The notes below the pieces were generated by a model. The model saw nothing but the letters and a program-made list of their open reading frames with translations. It did not search any database and was not told where the DNA came from. This document shows, one piece after another, positions 16,948 through 26,567 of a stretch of DNA of 64,000 nt (the first letter of the stretch is position 1; each line of letters opens with the position of its first letter). Both the position numbers and the translations under genes were made by a program. This stretch comes from Fulvivirga sediminis (GTDB taxonomy: Bacteria > Bacteroidota > Bacteroidia > Cytophagales > Cyclobacteriaceae), in the NCBI RefSeq assembly GCF_016757215.1, contig NZ_JAESIY010000001.1, positions 434,001 through 498,000 of the forward strand, read 5' to 3'.

Positions 16948-18351
16948 TTGCTTAGTTACTTTAGAATAAACGATCCATACAGGCTGGTAATCATATTTTT
17001 TTTACTACTAGCCCTTAGACTACCTGTAATTTTGAGTGATAGTGGTCTTACCGCTCCAGAGCTCAGTCATATGCTGGTAGGAGAAAAACTCAATAATGGC
17101 GCTTCTTTATATGAGGGGTTATGGGATAATATTGCTCCATTGTCTGCACTGGTATATGCTATAATTGATTTTCTTTTTGGCAGATCGCAGCAGGCTTATC
17201 AATATATATCTTTATTTCTTGTGGCCTTTCAATGCCTGATTTTTAATAAAATGCTTTTAGATAGTAAGGCATATAACGAGAATAATTATGTTCCTGGATT
17301 AGTGTATGGTCTGCTCATGTCATTCTTTTTTGACTTTTTTACTCTTACACCAGTACTGATGGGGCTCACCTTTCTTCTACTAGCCCTTGATAATCTTTTT
17401 GATCATATAGAGTACAGGGCTAAAGAAGATGAAAAAATATTGAACATAGGTATCTATCTGGGGCTCGCCAGCCTATTTTACCTGCCCTATATTATATTTG
17501 GGATAGCAGTAATACTCTGCTTTATGCTTTTTACAGGAACGGTTGCCCGTAGGTATTTGCTCATGATTTTCGGATTGATGTTACCTCTATTGCTTACCTC
17601 AGGCTATTTTCTTTTACAGCATAGGCTCACCGTTTTTATATATAATTATTTAAATCCTATTTGGCAGTTTCAGACCGATAATTATGTTTCTTTATTAGAG
17701 ATTCTGATCATTTTCTCGGTGCCGTTGGCCTTTTTTCTTTTTTCTTTATTTAGAATCAGCCAAAGAGCAAGGTTTAATAATTATCAGGGCAGGCTAGCTC
17801 AGGTCATGTTTTTGTGGCTTATTTTTTCTGTTTTATTTACACTTATTAGTGGAGAGCTTGCACCTAATATTATGATGATATTTGTGCCTTTCCTTTCCTT
17901 TTTTATTGTACATGCATTCTTGCTTTTTTACCGTAGATGGGTTGCTGAAATAGTATTTACACTTTTTGTGGTAGCTACGGTATTTTTCAGTTTAGGGGCT
18001 TACTTTGATTTCTTTTTCACCTCTAAGTATATGTTGAATGACAAATATATGGTGGACTATACCGCTGGAAAGAAATGGGAGGGAAAACGAATCTTAGTGT
18101 TAGATAAGAATATCGCCTCTTATCGAAACGCTATTCCAGCTACTCCTTTTCTTAACTGGGAGCTAGTCGAAGGTCTATTCCGTAACCCTGAATACTATGA
18201 TAACCTTACAATTATTCAGCAAGGGTTTAGTGAAGATATACCTGAGGTTATCATAGATAAGCACGCAGTGATGCCTGCCGTATTTGATAAGCTCCCTGAA
18301 ATGAAAATGAGATATAGAAAAGAAGGTGAAGTATACTACCTTAAAAGCTAA
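16948..18351 (+). CDS. DUF6427-like polytopic membrane protein
   Basis: This 467-residue inner-membrane protein starts at a TTG (MLSYFRINDPYRL), which fits the conserved N-terminus of this Bacteroidota family as I recall it. About ten to twelve hydrophobic helices span residues 12-360. A soluble C-terminal domain (about 365-467, containing GKRILVLDKNIASYRNA) follows. The overall plan resembles glycosyltransferase-like or O-antigen-associated membrane proteins, but no catalytic motif is clear. It overlaps convergent rpiB by 4 bp. Confidence 0.75.
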   Translation: MLSYFRINDPYRLVIIFFLLLALRLPVILSDSGLTAPELSHMLVGEKLNNGASLYEGLWDNIAPLSALVYAIIDFLFGRSQQAYQYISLFLVAFQCLIFNKMLLDSKAYNENNYVPGLVYGLLMSFFFDFFTLTPVLMGLTFLLLALDNLFDHIEYRAKEDEKILNIGIYLGLASLFYLPYIIFGIAVILCFMLFTGTVARRYLLMIFGLMLPLLLTSGYFLLQHRLTVFIYNYLNPIWQFQTDNYVSLLEILIIFSVPLAFFLFSLFRISQRARFNNYQGRLAQVMFLWLIFSVLFTLISGELAPNIMMIFVPFLSFFIVHAFLLFYRRWVAEIVFTLFVVATVFFSLGAYFDFFFTSKYMLNDKYMVDYTAGKKWEGKRILVLDKNIASYRNAIPATPFLNWELVEGLFRNPEYYDNLTIIQQGFSEDIPEVIIDKHAVMPAVFDKLPEMKMRYRKEGEVYYLKS

Positions 18352-18782
18352 CAGCTTATTTTATTAACTCTTCGCTCATGCCTTCCTCCTTCAAAATCGT
18401 GAGATAAGAAAGTTTTTACTATGTCTTTAGCTGTTTCTTCCGATATGAACCTTTCAGGAATACATAATATATTGGCATTATTATGTTCTCTGGCTAACGA
18501 GGCTAACTCTTCATTCCAACAAATAGCAGCCCTAATGCCTTGATGCTTATTGGCGGTAATGGCTACTCCATTAGCGCTACCGCAAACCAATATTCCGAAT
18601 GGGAATTCTCCTTTTTCTACAGCTTCTGATAAGGGGTGAGCAAAGTCCGGGTAGTCAACGGATTCATCAGTATAGGTGCCAAAATCTTTAACAGTATACC
18701 CTAAAGATTTTAAATATTCTGAGATCATACCCTTGTATTTAAAACCTGCATGATCTCCTCCTATAGCTATTGATTTTTCCAT
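18348..18782 (-). CDS. rpiB: Ribose-5-phosphate isomerase B
   Basis: RpiB interconverts ribose-5-phosphate and ribulose-5-phosphate in the pentose phosphate pathway. The 144-residue protein has the N-terminal IGGDHAGFKYK loop, the catalytic cysteine in VCGSANGVAI, and the conserved ICWNEELASLAREHNNANI block. Its ATG begins 2 bp from the tatC stop, so it is the last gene of a glyA-tatC-rpiB operon. Confidence 0.96.
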   Translation of the reverse strand: MEKSIAIGGDHAGFKYKGMISEYLKSLGYTVKDFGTYTDESVDYPDFAHPLSEAVEKGEFPFGILVCGSANGVAITANKHQGIRAAICWNEELASLAREHNNANILCIPERFISEETAKDIVKTFLSHDFEGGRHERRVNKISC

Positions 18783-18783
18783 T

Positions 18784-19635
18784 TTAATATTCGTTGTCTC
18801 GTTGTCTCATTAATTCTTCTTTACGCTGTTTTCTCGTTACCTGTCTGGATATCATAATACTGATCTCATATAATCCGAATAATGGAACAGAAATAAGTAT
18901 TTGGCTCAACGGGTCAGGCGGCGTAAGAATGGCTCCCATGATTAATATTACTACTATAGCATGCTTGCGGTAAGTACGCATAATCTCGGGTGTAATAATG
19001 CCTATTCTTGAAAGTACATAAACTACTATTGGTAGCTGAAATAATATACCACTGCCTAATACTAGTGTAGTTAATGTACCTACATATGAAGTAATATCAA
19101 ACTCATTATATACGATATCACTCACTGTATAATTAGCTAGAAAATTTACTGACAGAGGTGATAGTATATAATATCCAAAGAGGACTCCCAATAAAAACAA
19201 TAAAGTAACGAAGAAAACAGCTCCTCGGGTACTTTGCCTTTCAGTGCTGTATAATCCTGGCTTTATAAATCTCCAAATTTCCCAAAATACATAAGGAAAG
19301 GTAATAATTAGACCAGTTATTACTGAAGTTGTAATATGCATGGTGAACTGCCCCGTCATTTGCCTACTTTGTATTTTGAAAGGAACACTGTCAATACAAA
19401 TAGCAGGTGTATGAAGCCAATCACCAAGCTTACAGAGCATGCGGAATGTCCAGAAATCTGGCTTGGCAGGGCCAAAAATGACCGTGCCAAATACGAAGTC
19501 TTTCATAACAAAGGCCGCTATAGAAAATAGTAATATAGCTGCCATTGATCTAACTAGGTGCCACCTTAACTCCTCGAGATGGTCCAAAAAGGACATCTCC
19601 TGCTCATCATCAAACTGATCTAACTTAGGTATCAC
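18784..19635 (-). CDS. tatC: Sec-independent protein translocase TatC
   Basis: TatC recognises twin-arginine signal peptides in the inner membrane. The 283-residue protein has the cytosolic N-terminal motif MSFLDHLEELRWHL, six hydrophobic segments, and the FITFPYVFWEIWRFIKPGLY block. It is slightly longer than typical TatC because of an inserted periplasmic loop around residues 45-85 containing two cysteines. tatA is not in the window. It follows glyA by 3 bp. Confidence 0.95.
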   Translation of the reverse strand: MIPKLDQFDDEQEMSFLDHLEELRWHLVRSMAAILLFSIAAFVMKDFVFGTVIFGPAKPDFWTFRMLCKLGDWLHTPAICIDSVPFKIQSRQMTGQFTMHITTSVITGLIITFPYVFWEIWRFIKPGLYSTERQSTRGAVFFVTLLFLLGVLFGYYILSPLSVNFLANYTVSDIVYNEFDITSYVGTLTTLVLGSGILFQLPIVVYVLSRIGIITPEIMRTYRKHAIVVILIMGAILTPPDPLSQILISVPLFGLYEISIMISRQVTRKQRKEELMRQRDNEY

Positions 19636-19638
19636 GTA

Positions 19639-20910
19639 TTATTTATATAATGGAAATTGTTTCATCCATTGATTTACTTCTGATTTTATTTGGCTTAGCT
19701 CATCCTCATTTTCATGATTGATAAGGCTCTTATCTATAAGCTCTACTACTTTGTTCATATCTTCTTCTTTCATGCCTCTGGTGGTAATAGCTGCTGTTCC
19801 TATTCTCATACCTGAGGTAACAAAAGGAGATTGATCATCAAAGGGAACCATATTTTTATTGATGGTGATGTCAGCTTTGATCAAAGTATTTTCAGCAATC
19901 TTACCAGTAAGATCTTTAGATCTAAGGTCAATAAGCATCATATGGTTATCAGTACCATCTGAAATGATTTTGTACCCTTTATCTAAGAAGGCCTTAGCCA
20001 TAGCCTTAGCATTTTTAGCTACTTGTACCACATAATCAAGATACTCATCTGATAGAGCTTCTTGGAAAGCTATGGCTTTAGCTGCTATAACATGTTCTAA
20101 TGGTCCGCCTTGAGTACCAGGGAAAACACCTGAATCAAGTATAGCTGATATGTTTTTAATTTGTCCTTTAGGAGTTTTAAGTCCCCAAGGGTTTTCAAAG
20201 TTTTCTCCAACCATGATCATACCACCTCTAGGGCCTCTAAGGGTTTTATGGGTAGTGGTAGTTACTATGTGACAATGCTCTAAAGGATCATTCAATAATC
20301 CTCTAGCTATGAGGCCTGATGGATGTGAAATGTCCGCTAATAATAAAGCACCTACTTCATCAGCTGCCTTTCTTAGGGTAGCGTAGTCCCAGTCTCTGCT
20401 ATATGCAGAAGCCCCACAAATTATAAGCTTTGGTTTTTCTTTCTTGGCTGTTTCTACTACTTTATCCCAATCAATAAGGCCAGTTTCTTTTTCTACACCA
20501 TATGAAGTGGGGTTATATAATTTACCTGAAAAATTAACAGGAGAACCATGGGTAAGGTGACCTCCATGAGATAGATCAAACCCTAATATTTTATCACCAG
20601 CTTCTAATACTGCCAGCATTACTGCTGCGTTGGCCTGTGCACCTGAGTGAGGCTGAACGTTTACCCAGCTGGCACCAAATAATTCTTTAGCTCTATCTAT
20701 GGCTAATTGTTCAATTTCATCTACAACCTCGCAGCCACCATAATACCTTTTGCCGGGTAGGCCTTCTGCGTATTTGTTGGTAAGTACAGTGCCCATGGCT
20801 TCCATTACCTGAGGTGAAGTGAAGTTTTCTGAAGCAATAAGCTCTATACCAGACTCTTGTCTTTCTTTTTCCTTGTCTATAAGATCGAAAATTACTTTAT
20901 CTTTTTGCAT
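19639..20910 (-). CDS. glyA: Serine hydroxymethyltransferase
   Basis: GlyA is a PLP enzyme that converts serine and tetrahydrofolate to glycine and methylene-THF. I start it at the ATG at 20910 ([12 protein letters not shown]), giving 423 residues; the upstream extension is not conserved. The PLP lysine lies in [29 protein letters not shown] and HGGHLTHG are family signatures. It is the first gene of glyA-tatC-rpiB and divergent from the DUF2807 lipoprotein gene. Confidence 0.97.
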   Translation of the reverse strand: MQKDKVIFDLIDKEKERQESGIELIASENFTSPQVMEAMGTVLTNKYAEGLPGKRYYGGCEVVDEIEQLAIDRAKELFGASWVNVQPHSGAQANAAVMLAVLEAGDKILGFDLSHGGHLTHGSPVNFSGKLYNPTSYGVEKETGLIDWDKVVETAKKEKPKLIICGASAYSRDWDYATLRKAADEVGALLLADISHPSGLIARGLLNDPLEHCHIVTTTTHKTLRGPRGGMIMVGENFENPWGLKTPKGQIKNISAILDSGVFPGTQGGPLEHVIAAKAIAFQEALSDEYLDYVVQVAKNAKAMAKAFLDKGYKIISDGTDNHMMLIDLRSKDLTGKIAENTLIKADITINKNMVPFDDQSPFVTSGMRIGTAAITTRGMKEEDMNKVVELIDKSLINHENEDELSQIKSEVNQWMKQFPLYK

Positions 20911-21037
20911 AATTTCTACGAGGTGAAAAATTGGAAGTCCAAAAATAGCGTAACCACAACATATTAACAATATTGTAGGTGTGCGATTCTGTCAGTCTTA
21001 TAATTTTTTTATATTGCCTACACTAATCAATAAAATC

Positions 21038-21763
21038 ATGAAGTTCAAATTATCACCATTTATTTTACTGTATGTACTATTAAATATAGTAGCCTGTGGG
21101 TCATACGTTGAGGAAAAAGGGAACGGAAAAATTATCACAAAAGAAACGGTTCTGGAGACTTTTAAAGAATTGGATCTAGGGGGCAATTATGAAGTGTTTC
21201 TGCGCAAGTCAGATAGTCCTAAGATTACTCTCACTACTGATGAGAATTTGCACGAGTTTATTACATTTAATGTTAAAGAAGGTGTTTTGCATGTAGATTC
21301 TGAAGTAAGCATGGCTAGTGAAGAACCTATACGTTTGGATGTGTACTATACCGATATACAGACCATCAGAATTGGAGGAGCAGTGTCTATAGAAAGTCTG
21401 GAACCTGTAAAGGGAGATCATTTATGGATAAGTATGTCTGGAGCAGGAGCCATAAATTTGGAAGTAAATGTAAAAGACCTAAAAGTGAATGTATCAGGAG
21501 CGGGAGCTGTTCAGTTAAGCGGACATGCCGAGCAGCAAAACGTGCAGCTTAGTGGAGCAGGTGGTTATGAAGCCGATGAGCTGAAAAGTGTAAATTGTAA
21601 GATTGAAATCAGTGGAGTAGGTGGAGCTTCGGTTTATGTCGAAGAAACATTGAATGCCTCCGTAAGCGGTGTAGGAGGAGTTTCATATAAAGGCAACCCT
21701 GAAAGTGTAGTATCTAATGTTTCAGGGCTTGGTTCTATAAGTAAAGATGGAGAGGAAGATTAA
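21038..21763 (+). CDS. DUF2807 (GIN-domain) lipoprotein
   Basis: From the ATG at 21038 (MKFKLSPFILLY) the product has 241 residues. A lipobox (LNIVACGSY) marks it as a lipoprotein. The body is a repetitive right-handed beta structure with recurrent SGAGA and SGVGG turns, as in the head-GIN/auto-transporter-adhesin-like DUF2807 family. It is probably surface or periplasmic. Function is unknown. Confidence 0.85.
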   Translation: MKFKLSPFILLYVLLNIVACGSYVEEKGNGKIITKETVLETFKELDLGGNYEVFLRKSDSPKITLTTDENLHEFITFNVKEGVLHVDSEVSMASEEPIRLDVYYTDIQTIRIGGAVSIESLEPVKGDHLWISMSGAGAINLEVNVKDLKVNVSGAGAVQLSGHAEQQNVQLSGAGGYEADELKSVNCKIEISGVGGASVYVEETLNASVSGVGGVSYKGNPESVVSNVSGLGSISKDGEED

Positions 21764-21775
21764 ACTCCTCTCTTG

Positions 21776-22492
21776 CTAAATCTTTAATTGCTTAAGATAC
21801 ATTTGAATAGTGTTTTCAAGGCCTAAATAAAGAGCATCGCAGATTAACGCATGTCCTATAGATACTTCATCAAGTTCTGGAATTTCTTTCGCTAAATACG
21901 CTAGGTTATCTAGGTCAAGGTCATGCCCTGCGTTAAGCCCTAACCCGCTTTTTGAGGCTGCTTCGGCAGCTTTTTTAAAGGGGAGGATGGCATTTTCTTT
22001 GTTTTCAACATATTTAGTGGCATAGCTTTCAGTGTATAACTCCACCCTGTCAGCACCAATTTTAGCTGCATTTTCAACCATTTTACTATCGGGGTCTACA
22101 AATATAGATACTCGAACACCAGCCTCATGAAGTTCCTTAGTGATCTCTTTTAGGAATGCTTCGTGCGCCAGTGTATCCCATCCTGCATTAGAAGTAAGCA
22201 CGTGCGGTCCATCTGGCACTAGGGTGGCTTGTGCTGGTTTTACCCTTTTTACTAACTCCATATACCTATCGTCAGGGTAGCCCTCTATATTAAATTCTGT
22301 AGTAATGACTTTTTTAAGCTCTATTACATCATCATATCTGATGTGCCTTTCATCGGGCCTTGGGTGTACTGTTATTCCTTGAGCTCCAAAGCGTTCGCAG
22401 TCTAAAGCTGATTTGATTACATCAGGATTATTACCTCCCCTGGCATTTCTTAAAGTAGCGATCTTATTGATATTTACACTTAACCGAGTCAT
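21776..22492 (-). CDS. pdxJ: Pyridoxine 5'-phosphate synthase
   Basis: PdxJ condenses 3-amino-2-oxopropyl phosphate with deoxyxylulose-5-phosphate in PLP synthesis. The 238-residue protein has the N-terminal [17 protein letters not shown] motif, HPRPDERHI, the VSIFVDPD strand and the C-terminal [12 protein letters not shown] phosphate site, all typical. It is divergent from the yqeY operon and convergent with the DUF2807 gene. Confidence 0.96.
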   Translation of the reverse strand: MTRLSVNINKIATLRNARGGNNPDVIKSALDCERFGAQGITVHPRPDERHIRYDDVIELKKVITTEFNIEGYPDDRYMELVKRVKPAQATLVPDGPHVLTSNAGWDTLAHEAFLKEITKELHEAGVRVSIFVDPDSKMVENAAKIGADRVELYTESYATKYVENKENAILPFKKAAEAASKSGLGLNAGHDLDLDNLAYLAKEIPELDEVSIGHALICDALYLGLENTIQMYLKQLKI

Positions 22493-22510
22493 TCGTTTTT
22501 TGAATATTTA

Positions 22511-22518
22511 TAACTTTG
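22511..22518 (+). promoter_or_regulatory. TAnnTTTG -7 element
   Basis: TAACTTTG lies 51 nt upstream of the yqeY ATG in the pdxJ-yqeY divergent spacer. A -33 TTG at the proper spacing is not evident. Confidence 0.4.
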
Positions 22519-22569
22519 TATTGAATGTACATGCAAAAGTAATAACTAGAAAAAGAAAATAACACACAT

Positions 22570-23022
22570 ATGAGCTTGAAACAACAGATCGATCAAGATA
22601 TAAAAAAGGCCATGCTGGAAAAGAGGAAGGATGAACTTACAGCATTAAGGTCTATAAAATCTTCTATTTTATTGACAGAGACAGAAAAAGGTGGAGCTGA
22701 TGAACTTAGTGAAGATACAGAGTTGAAACTATTGACTAAGGCTGCCAAGCAAAGAAAAGATAGCATGGAGCTATACGAAAAAGAAGGACGTGCAGACTTA
22801 GCCGATAAAGAAAAATTAGAGCTGGAAGTGATTAACAGGTATTTACCAAAGCAGCTTTCAGAGGATGAATTGAAAACCGAAATTTCAGCTATCATAGAAC
22901 AGGTAGGTGCTTCCGGGCCTCAAGATATGGGTAAAGTAATGGGAGCGGCTACTAAGCAGCTGGCAGGAAAGGCAGACGGGAAAATGATTGCTAATATTGT
23001 TAAAGAATCATTGAGTAAATAA
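22570..23022 (+). CDS. GatB/YqeY domain protein
   Basis: This 150-residue cytoplasmic YqeY-family protein has the motif KAMLEKRKDELTALRSIKS, RYLPKQLSEDEL, and a C-terminal GKVMGAATKQLAGKADGK tail like that of GatB. YqeY resembles the tRNA-interacting end of the amidotransferase subunit GatB, but its role is not settled. Its TAA is followed directly by the TTG start of cvpA. Confidence 0.92.
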   Translation: MSLKQQIDQDIKKAMLEKRKDELTALRSIKSSILLTETEKGGADELSEDTELKLLTKAAKQRKDSMELYEKEGRADLADKEKLELEVINRYLPKQLSEDELKTEISAIIEQVGASGPQDMGKVMGAATKQLAGKADGKMIANIVKESLSK

Positions 23023-23559
23023 TTGAGTATAATAGATATAGTTCTACTAGGCTTCATTTTATTTGGGGCTTACAAAGGGTATAGCAAAGGTTTTTTGCTA
23101 GAGATTATTACCGTACTGGCATTTATTTTGGCCGTAATTGGAGGACTCAAGTTGCTGCATGCAGGCATGAGTTTTCTGGAGAGTAATTTCAACCTTAGCG
23201 GAGAGCTGCTGCCATATATATCATTTGTTCTTATTTTTATTCTTATCATTTTTCTGGTTCACATGCTAGGCAAAGGACTAAAGAAAATATTAGATCTCAC
23301 CTTGCTAGGTTCTCTAGATAACCTGGCAGGTGCAGTTTTAGGAATACTAAAATGGACGTTTGGATTAAGTGTAATTTTATGGCTTAGTGCTTCTTTTGGA
23401 TTGGAAGTGCCAGATAAATGGAGGGTGAATTCTATAATTTATCCTCATGTGCTCACCTTTGCTCCTTCCATGGTAGAATATTGCTCTGTTATAGTGCCTT
23501 TTGCCCATGATTTGTTTGACACCATAAAGGAAATGCTTGAAGGAGATCCTGTTACTTGA
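23023..23559 (+). CDS. CvpA family membrane protein
   Basis: This 178-residue protein has four hydrophobic helices. The N-terminal SIIDIVLLGFILFGAYKGYSKG is characteristic of CvpA/colicin V production proteins. It starts at a TTG placed immediately after the yqeY stop, with no other good start nearby. CvpA proteins are linked to envelope stress and peptidoglycan amidase regulation in other bacteria. Its 3' end overlaps the pabA-like gene by 23 bp. Confidence 0.85.
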   Translation: MSIIDIVLLGFILFGAYKGYSKGFLLEIITVLAFILAVIGGLKLLHAGMSFLESNFNLSGELLPYISFVLIFILIIFLVHMLGKGLKKILDLTLLGSLDNLAGAVLGILKWTFGLSVILWLSASFGLEVPDKWRVNSIIYPHVLTFAPSMVEYCSVIVPFAHDLFDTIKEMLEGDPVT

Positions 23560-24109
23560 TAATTTTGACTCTTTTACCTATAACCTGGTTGACTATTTTA
23601 GCCAATTAGGGATTAAGAGTATAGTCTTTCGCAATGATGTTCCATTGGAAAAGATCACCACTACGAACTATGATGGTGTAGTGCTATCTCCCGGTCCGGA
23701 AACACCGGGAAAGGCGGGAAATCTTATGAAAGTAGTGGAGTGTTACCATAAAAAGCTGCCTATGCTCGGGATATGCCTAGGGCATCAGGCAATTGGGGAA
23801 TTTTTTGGAGGCAAACTAATTAAAGCACAGGTGCCTATGCACGGAAAAATTAGTGAAATATCTCATTCAGGTGATATTCTCTTTAAGAATTTACCTAAAA
23901 AGATTAACGTTGTACGCTATAACTCACTTTTAGTAGAGCCTTGCCCAGATGTTGAGGTGATTGCCACTACTAAAACAGGAGAAAATATGGCTTTAAAACA
24001 TCGTAATTTGCCACTTTGGGGGGTGCAGTTTCATCCGGAAGCTGCTCTTACCGAATACGGTTTAGAGATGTTGAAAAATTGGGCAAGTTATAATAAGAAA
24101 GCAGTTTAA
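23537..24109 (+). CDS. pabA: Aminodeoxychorismate/anthranilate synthase glutaminase subunit
   Basis: This 190-residue class I glutamine amidotransferase supplies ammonia to PabB or TrpE. The start is TTG inside cvpA, giving MKEILLLDNFDSFTYNL. The catalytic cysteine is in GICLGHQAIGE, and the His-Glu pair in VQFHPEAALTEYG. No synthase subunit gene is adjacent, so folate versus tryptophan use is not decided. A stand-alone PabA/TrpG shared by both pathways is likely. Confidence 0.88.
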   Translation: MKEILLLDNFDSFTYNLVDYFSQLGIKSIVFRNDVPLEKITTTNYDGVVLSPGPETPGKAGNLMKVVECYHKKLPMLGICLGHQAIGEFFGGKLIKAQVPMHGKISEISHSGDILFKNLPKKINVVRYNSLLVEPCPDVEVIATTKTGENMALKHRNLPLWGVQFHPEAALTEYGLEMLKNWASYNKKAV

Positions 24110-24152
24110 TTGCTCATTTTTGTTTACTTTAGTATCAGTCACATAAAGAATT

Positions 24153-24920
24153 ATGGCATTAACTATAAAAGAAGAAGATAAATTTAGATATATAGACGAA
24201 GGGTCAGGCGAGGTGTTAGTTTTATTACATGGACTTTTTGGAGCATTAAGTAATTGGGAAGGTGTGGTAAATTACTTTAAAGATAATTACAGAGTTGTAA
24301 TTCCTTTGTTACCCATTTATGATATGCCCTTAAAGCAGGCTGGCTTAGATGGTTTAAACTCGTTTTTAGAAAAATTCGTAGCTTTTAAAGGGTTAGATAA
24401 AATGACTCTTATTGGTAACTCATTAGGTGGCCATGTAGGGTTAATTTATACTCTCAAAAATAGTGATAAAGTAACTAATTTAGTGCTTACAGGTAGCTCT
24501 GGGTTATTTGAGAATTCAATGGGAGGCTCTTTCCCTAAAAGAGGAAGTTATGAGTACATTCAAGAAAGAGTAGCTTATACTTTTTATGATCCTCAAACAG
24601 CTACCAAAGAGCTCGTAGATGAAGTTTTTGAAACTACTAAGAGTATTCCTAAGTGCTTAAGAATAGTGGCTATTGCAAAATCGGCTCAAAGGCATAATAT
24701 GGCAAAAGAGATACCCAAAATTTCTCAGCCAACATTACTGGTTTGGGGGTTGAACGATACCATTACTCCACCACTGGTGGGGCATGAATTCAATAAACTT
24801 ATACCTAATTCAGAACTTAAGTTTATTGATAAATGTTGCCATGCTCCTATGATGGAGCATCCTGAAAAATTCAATTTCATCCTTAATCAATTCTTAGATG
24901 CTAGACAAAATGATAGCTGA
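24153..24920 (+). CDS. Alpha/beta hydrolase
   Basis: This 255-residue protein has the alpha/beta hydrolase fold. HGLFGALSNW forms the oxyanion region, the nucleophile is S90 in GNSLGGH, the acid is D in WGLNDTITPP, and the catalytic His is in CCHAPMMEHP. The nearest families are esterases and MhpC/BioH-like hydrolases. Substrate is unknown. The end overlaps the CBS-domain gene by 11 bp. Confidence 0.85.
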   Translation: MALTIKEEDKFRYIDEGSGEVLVLLHGLFGALSNWEGVVNYFKDNYRVVIPLLPIYDMPLKQAGLDGLNSFLEKFVAFKGLDKMTLIGNSLGGHVGLIYTLKNSDKVTNLVLTGSSGLFENSMGGSFPKRGSYEYIQERVAYTFYDPQTATKELVDEVFETTKSIPKCLRIVAIAKSAQRHNMAKEIPKISQPTLLVWGLNDTITPPLVGHEFNKLIPNSELKFIDKCCHAPMMEHPEKFNFILNQFLDARQNDS

Positions 24921-25575
24921 AGAATTAGTAAACCATATGATTCCTCCATTAAAAGCCACTGATCCGGCTCATAAAGCTATTTTATGGATGGAGGAATTAA
25001 GATGTAATCAATTGCCAGTGGTGCAAGATGAGTCTTTTATGGGATTAATTACAGAAGATATGATATTGGAGGCTAATGATGTGGAAGCCAATATATCCTC
25101 CTTCAATTTAATGGGGTTGAATTGCTATGTGCACGATAGCTCGCACTTCTATGAAGTAATAAAAATTGCTTCAGATAATAATGTGCAAATGGTGGGTGTG
25201 CTGGATGATCAGGAAAAGTATAAAGGGGTGATTACAGTTCAAGACACTATTACCTCCTTTGCTCAGTCGGCAGCTGTGCAGATTCCGGGTGGCATTGTGG
25301 TGCTTTCTATAAGTCAAATTGACTATTCTTTATCAGAAATCAGCCGCTTGGTGGAAGAGAACAATGCGAAAATATTAAGTAGTAGTGTTAAGGAAGATGA
25401 ACTAGATCCATCCAAAATAAAGCTTACACTGAAATTAAACCGTTTAGATTTAACCCATATAGTAGCTACACTAGAAAGGTTTGGCTATAAAATTATTGCC
25501 AGATTTCAAGAAACTAAAATTCAGGATGATGAAAAAGAGAGGCTGGATATGCTTCTTAGATATCTTGATATTTAA
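24910..25575 (+). CDS. CBS-domain protein with C-terminal ACT-like region
   Basis: From the ATG at 24910 (MIAEELVNHMIPPLKATD) the product has 221 residues. Two CBS motifs span about 1-125 (LPVVQDESFMGLIT and GVLDDQEKYKGVIT). An ACT-like segment follows (about 135-210, beginning GGIVVLSISQIDYS). Such proteins bind adenosyl nucleotides. In Bacteroidota the gene commonly precedes nadK, as here, which hints at nucleotide sensing. Confidence 0.82.
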   Translation: MIAEELVNHMIPPLKATDPAHKAILWMEELRCNQLPVVQDESFMGLITEDMILEANDVEANISSFNLMGLNCYVHDSSHFYEVIKIASDNNVQMVGVLDDQEKYKGVITVQDTITSFAQSAAVQIPGGIVVLSISQIDYSLSEISRLVEENNAKILSSSVKEDELDPSKIKLTLKLNRLDLTHIVATLERFGYKIIARFQETKIQDDEKERLDMLLRYLDI

Positions 25576-25612
25576 TAGTTAATTTACGGTTACGATAAAT
25601 CCATTTGATTAG

Positions 25613-26488
25613 ATGAGAATAGGTATTCATGGTAAGGAATTTACTCGAGATACTGAAGACGTAATTCAATCAGTTTTTGATGAATTAAAAAAGAGGAGAG
25701 CGGATATCGTTGTATCTTCAGAGTTTAATGAACACCTTATCAATAATAATATAGACTCGGGGAAAGTTGAGATATATCAACTAAGGGAGGATCTCAGTGA
25801 ACTTGACTATATGCTTACCCTTGGAGGTGACGGTACCCTGTTAGAAGCCCTCACCCACATAAGAGATAAAAATGTGCCTATATTAGGTATAAATACAGGT
25901 AGACTTGGTTTTTTAGCAACAACAGCCAAATCAGATTTTAGAAATGCCATTGATGCTCTCTTTTCTAGAAATATTGATATAGACGAAAGAACCTTATTGA
26001 GGTTAGAGTCAGATGATCATCTTTTTGGAGATTTGAATTTTGCTCTTAATGACTTTACTATTTTGAAGAAAGATACCTCTTCGATGATAGTGGTACATGC
26101 CTACATAGATGGAGAGTTTTTAAATTCCTATTGGGCCGATGGTATCATTTTATCTACCCCTACAGGATCTACAGGCTATTCGATAAGCTGTGGCGGGCCT
26201 GTGGTGTTGCCGCACTCCGATAATTTTATTCTTACTCCGGTAAGCCCTCATAACCTAACCATTCGTCCTATAGTAGTTCCAGATGAGTCGGAGTTGTCAT
26301 TTACAATAGAAGGAAGAAGTAATAATTTCTTAATATCGCTTGATTCTCGTTTTGAAGTAGTAGATAGTAGCGTTAGACTTACAATAAAGAAAGAGAGTTT
26401 TACCGCCAAACTAGTAAAATTAAAAGATAATAGTTATTTTAAAACTCTGAGACAGAAGCTGAACTGGGGACTGGATGTCAGAAATTAA
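25613..26488 (+). CDS. nadK: NAD kinase
   Basis: NadK phosphorylates NAD to NADP in the cytoplasm. The 291-residue protein has the catalytic LGGDGT loop, the NTGRLGFLA motif, and the second conserved block WADGIILSTPTGSTGYS. The start gives MRIGIHGKEF. It is spaced 37 bp after the CBS-domain gene. Confidence 0.96.
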   Translation: MRIGIHGKEFTRDTEDVIQSVFDELKKRRADIVVSSEFNEHLINNNIDSGKVEIYQLREDLSELDYMLTLGGDGTLLEALTHIRDKNVPILGINTGRLGFLATTAKSDFRNAIDALFSRNIDIDERTLLRLESDDHLFGDLNFALNDFTILKKDTSSMIVVHAYIDGEFLNSYWADGIILSTPTGSTGYSISCGGPVVLPHSDNFILTPVSPHNLTIRPIVVPDESELSFTIEGRSNNFLISLDSRFEVVDSSVRLTIKKESFTAKLVKLKDNSYFKTLRQKLNWGLDVRN

Positions 26489-26521
26489 TTTGTAAAAGAA
26501 GGAAATTAATGTTTATTTTTG
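26489..26521 (+). promoter_or_regulatory. Bacteroidota-type promoter before the DUF6089 genes
   Basis: TTTG (26489-26492) and TATTTTTG (26514-26521) are separated by 21 nt. This matches the -33 TTTG and -7 TAnnTTTG consensus of the Bacteroidota primary sigma factor. It sits 46 bp before the first DUF6089 gene and probably gives extra transcription of the envelope-assembly part of the run. Confidence 0.7.
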
Positions 26522-26567
26522 ATAACTTTTATGTACTAGTCTTAGTAGCTTTTTTAATGAGATTACA

